From Symbiodinium microadriaticum (Eukaryota; Sar; Dinophyceae; Suessiales; Symbiodiniaceae), in NCBI GenBank assembly GCA_001939145.1, contig LSRX01000836.1, forward strand, positions 98,074 to 162,073: a stretch of 64,000 nt of DNA, read 5' to 3'. Below the pieces are notes generated by a model, which saw only the letters and a program-made list of their open reading frames with translations, made no database searches and had not been told where the DNA came from. Of the stretch, positions 60,521-64,000 are shown piece by piece. The first letter of the stretch is position 1. Each line of letters starts with the position of its first letter. The translations under genes were made by a program, and so were the position numbers.

Positions 60521-61864
60521 ACATACAGATGACCACAAAACCTGCATGGCTTGACGGCCCCGACGCTCTCAACTGCAATAGGCTTGTATCCCACACCTGA
60601 ACCCGGCAAGCCTCGCTCAAAAATCTTGCGTATGATTCCTCCGACATGGGATGACCCGGGCACCCGCATAGAACACCACGACCCTGCCTTTAGGGTTTAG
60701 GGGTTTAGGGGTTTAGGGTTTAGGGTTTAGGAGTTTAGGGTTTTGGGTTTAGGGTTTAGGGTTCAGTTGCCACACATGCTCCTGCGCAGGTGTCCCTTCG
60801 CATCCTTCGCATGCTGGGCGAACCTGCGTGCACCTCCTAACACTTTGACTCCTGCATTCCTTGGTAGAGTTTCATGTAACATCTATGTAAGATTCACCTA
60901 GCGAGCTAGCTGACGAGCTACCTGCCTACCTGAAATGGCTGCTGACTACTGCATTTTGCTAGTTATTGTTGTCATAGAAGCAGCAGCCAGATGGATGAGC
61001 ACTTCAGATCACTTGCAGCTGAGAGAAAGCTATCCCAAAGCGATGATGACCACCATGTCTGCCATGCCTACCGCTCTGAATCATCACTGTTACCGTGAAC
61101 CCTAAACTTTAAACCCTAAGTCCTAAACCCTAAACCCTACAAGGACGAGTAAGGCCCACACGTCCAAGCCCTGAACTCCTATCTGCTTTTCACGGGGAGT
61201 CGGAAGCATCGCAATCCTTGAGCCCAAAGGTCCCGGTGAAGGTCTTAAGAAGTCTTTCGGATGTTGATAAGGCTCTTGTAACCTCAGCACAGGGCTTTTA
61301 TGAGCTTAGCGAAGGTTGGCTTTCATAGGGCGAAGGAGCTTAAATTCAAGCTACCAAGACGAAGGTGCGTAGTAAACACCGAGCCCTTCTTCTAACTCAG
61401 ATGAAGCTCCCTCACAAGAAGCCAGTAAGACTTGTTGAAGCGGAAGTGCGCGCCCTGCACAGCTAAGCCGGTGGCAAGTTTAGGCAGCAAGCCGTGATGG
61501 CGCCAGTGTTTCGGGTCTCGGATTTCCAACAGAGCGCAGATATGGGTTTAGGGTTTAGGGTTTTAGGGTTTAGGGTTTAGGGTTTAGGGTTTAGGGTTTC
61601 TCAAGCCCTAAATCCAAGCAAGAACACCCGGACCCTCAACTTTACCCTACGTCCTAAACCGCCGCAGGCATAGTCCCTCAACTCGGCGCCCGAGCGCTGA
61701 AGCCCGATCCTAGAAAAGCCTGAGGAATTGCGAATATTATCTGCTTACAGTCCCTGTAAAATTTGAATATGAAGTATCGCAATGCCCTGTTCTACTTGTT
61801 AAGGTGCCTATGCTATCACATGAAGGTCCAAGGCATCGGCTTGAAGCTGCTCGGGTGTAATTAG

Positions 61865-61942
61865 TCATGCAACAAAGACATCAACGTTAAGCACAAGCTG
61901 CAAGAGAACGAGCTCAACCGCATCCTTCATATCAACATACTT
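61865..61942 (+). CDS. Candidate exon, unknown gene
   Basis: After AG at 61,863-61,864 the frame reads SCNKDINVKHKLQENELNR then ILHINIL, with a GT donor (GTCACA) or a TAA soon after. Codons look coding. NKDINVKHKL faintly recalls the DI-x-x-K end of calcineurin B (DIHKKM), and the phase fits the exon ending at 57,434, but spacing and sequence are poor. I do not assign it. Confidence 0.3.
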
Positions 61943-62142
61943 GGTCACACCCCTAAACCCTAAACTCCCAGCTCAAGCTCAGCATCGCAAGCAACAGCAA
62001 GTATGTGTAGTTTATCCCCATATCACTTCGTATAATGAGGCGGCAGAGTGCTGGTACCCTACCACCCAAACCCCTGAACCCTGCACGACCAACAGTAGTG
62101 CTAAAAGGGCTTAGCTTGTGAATTTTCTGGCGCGGCTTGAAG

Positions 62143-62198
62143 CCGTCGACGCTGCACCGCACGAATCAGCCAAAGGCTTCCCGCAGATGCTTGGAGTG
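62143..62198 (+). CDS. Candidate exon, unknown gene
   Basis: After AG the frame reads VDAAPHESAKGFPQMLGV and ends at a GTAAAG donor. G/C-ending codons predominate. Possibly the same gene as 61,865. Confidence 0.3.
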
Positions 62199-62992
62199 GT
62201 AAAGGGGCTTTAGGGCTTAAGGGTAATAGGTGTGGGTTTAGCATGCCGGGTTAAAGGTTTAGGGTTTGGGGTCTCGGCTTTAGGGGCTTCGACGGGTGAA
62301 GATCTTAGCAGTGCTGTCGTGCACTTTGGCTTCCTGTAGGGCTAGCAGAGGGTTTTGGGGCCTGGCAAGTTGTGACGAAGCAACCAAAACCATTCGGTTT
62401 CCCAGTAGTCCCCCCTTTGCCCTTTTGATGTCATGGTTCGCTTGTTAAACCTGAATAATTAACATCAGCACATGCGTACCATCATTATCCCAGCGGACGC
62501 TGACGAACCTAAGCTACTGGTCCAGTCGGATTTCAGTAAAAGGTCTTGGTGCATGTCGTATCGCTTCGATGCTAACGGTTTGGCAATTTAAGTTTAAGGC
62601 TCAGGGCGACGTTAAAGCTTTCGGTGATAGATCAGAGTGCTGAGACCGTCTAATGCAGCGCCCAGGGGGACTTAGGCGGAAGATGGCAGGACATAATGAA
62701 CCAAGAGTAATAAGCAGCTTGCAAGCAGGCAAGCACATCATAGCAAGCAACTACCCTATGATGCATAGCCGATCCCTGACCCTTTGTGTCAATCTTTTCA
62801 GCTTCGCTTCGGTATCATTGTCCCGAGAAACAGCACAGTTGGGAGCTGGGCCTTTGGAGGCAAATGGGTAGCTGGATCCCAAAAATACCGCAATGAAACT
62901 GCAAGACCTAAAACCTACACCCTAAACCGTCCGACATATAGCTATGCATGAGCCTCCTTGCGGTCAGTTCTTTTGAGGAACGGCAGCCTGAG

Positions 62993-63058
62993 CTCTGAAA
63001 TTCTCGGGGGTGCTGTTGGAGGAGATTCTGCAGGAGCAGCATCTTCACCCGAGAAGCC
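62993..63058 (+). CDS. Candidate exon, unknown gene
   Basis: After AG the frame reads LKFSGVLLEEILQEQHLHPR with coding-like codons; the 3' end is undefined. Amphipathic helix-like. It may belong with the candidates at 61,865 and 62,143. Confidence 0.25.
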
Positions 63059-63279
63059 TAGAGCCCTTCGTTTGTGGATCTCAGAAGCGTCTAGCGAACT
63101 CCCTTATAAAGCCTACACCCTAAACCCTCTCTAGACGGCTTTGGGGCTGTTGTATTAGTAGCTGCCGAGGATCATCACTAAAAGATTTCAGCCGGAGTGT
63201 TCCAGGGATAGAAACCGCCCGTGTGCTGGTGCTCCAAACGGTAATACATGCATGTACAGTGAATGGACACATGCATAAG

Positions 63280-63480
63280 TAGGCAGGCATGCACGCAGGC
63301 AGACACGCAGACAGGTAGGGAGGTAAGTAGGCAGCGCGGTTGGTTGTTATGTAGATGTAGGTAGGTGCGTGTGGCGCAGGTAGGTGACGGTAGCTACAGA
63401 GCAAGGCAGCTGGGTAGGCAGGCAAGCAGGCAGGAGGGCGGGCGGGCAGGCATGGATGGATGGATGGCTGGCTGGATGTG
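63280..63480. repeat. GGCA/GGTA/GGAT tetranucleotide block
   Basis: Degenerate AGGCAGGC, AGGTAGGT and ATGGATGG units; low complexity. Confidence 0.85.
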
Positions 63481-64000
63481 CATGCAGCATAAATGTGGCA
63501 TGTCCGGCGTTTCCGTCAGCACTTCCCCAAAACCCTAACCCCGCAAGCCTAGAGTTTCGTTCAAGCAGTTCCCCTTCAACCCTACAGCCTAAAGCCTAAA
63601 CTCTGAAGCCTAAACCCTAAACTCTAACACCTAAAGCCTCGAGTTTCTTCCAGCAGTTCCCCTGGACAATACTGGCCTCCCCTTGTGCTGGCGATGCTGG
63701 TGCCCCTGTAGGGAGTTCCAGGGTTTAGGAGATCGGATTTAGGAAAATTTAGGATTTAGGGTTTAGGATTTAGGGGGTTCCAGGGTTTAGGAGATCGGAT
63801 TTAAGATTAAGGCTTAAGGGTCTCGGGATTAGAGTGTAGCATTAGCTCAAGTTTTGGGGTGAAGGGTTTGGGTAAGGCTGGTATCAAGTTAGGGGTCCCG
63901 CGAGTACTGATCCTGTGGTTCTCCTAGTAAGAGTCCTACTGCTTTCCTTGGGTTTAAGGGCTTAAGGGTTCGTTTGACAAAACGATCCTACCACCTACCT

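Larger units (their letters stand above)
57435..64000. other. Right-hand region: repeats and possible exons
   Basis: Outside the listed candidates this is intronic or intergenic DNA with telomere-like clusters at 59,150-59,230, 59,320-59,640, 60,690-60,765, 61,540-61,600 and 63,720-63,790. The missing C-terminus of calcineurin B should lie here or beyond. I found no segment that clearly encodes it. Confidence 0.5.

Noticed and set aside
61865..61963. Last exon of calcineurin B
   Set aside because: The phase fits and NKDINVKHKL is faintly similar to the expected end, but spacing before DI is short by about two residues and the tail does not match; listed only as an unknown candidate exon.

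Overview
This is a nuclear genomic window from a dinoflagellate, most likely a Symbiodiniaceae-type alga. Four things support this. Introns are large and exons very small (about 30-85 nt). Introns begin with GT, GC or GA and end with AG. An intronless gene copy carries what looks like a relic of the dinoflagellate spliced leader. Telomere-like TTTAGGG/CCCTAAA runs are scattered in both orientations through almost all non-coding DNA.

Layout. (1) 0.6-4.8 kb: small exons, probably one plus-strand gene for an unrecognised protein with a membrane segment; its last exon ends at 4,782. (2) 4,935-6,060: an intronless zinc alcohol dehydrogenase of the cinnamyl-alcohol-dehydrogenase type, probably a re-inserted cDNA, with an in-frame TAA at codon 36. 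(3) 6.1-12.6 kb: repeat-rich DNA with no gene I can support. (4) 12,618-23,116: six plus-strand exons (126 codons, phases agreeing) encoding the start of an ERK7/MAPK15-type MAP kinase; the catalytic loop and everything after it were not found. This stretch also holds a roughly 480-bp hexamer satellite and an 806-bp tandem duplication carrying a coiled-coil reading frame. (5) 24,142-57,434: calcineurin subunit B in ten small exons (163 codons) spread over 33 kb, with all four EF-hands intact.

Two large retroelements lie inside calcineurin B introns. One is a roughly 14.5-kb minus-strand DIRS-type element (about 27.74-42.43 kb) with a gag-like ORF bearing N-terminal membrane segments, reverse transcriptase, RNase H and a tyrosine recombinase. 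Downstream of these come a J-domain and a set of zinc ribbons. It carries about 30 copies of a short GGGCGGTnCGCCC-like palindrome and a 679-bp assembly gap. The other is a roughly 9.2-kb plus-strand LINE (47.86-57.08 kb) with ORF1, an endonuclease/reverse-transcriptase ORF2 and a long Ser/Thr/Trp-rich third coding region. It sits inside a CCCTAAA tract and ends in poly(A). Both are broken by frameshifts.

(6) 57.4-64 kb: repeats, microsatellites and a few candidate exons of unknown genes. The host genes all run on the plus strand. The kinase and the calcineurin subunit are both signalling proteins, but nothing in the sequence shows that they act together. The most unusual items are the dispersed palindrome and J-domain of the DIRS element, the LINE in telomere-like repeats, new MITE-like families, and introns whose ends carry opposite telomere-like repeats.
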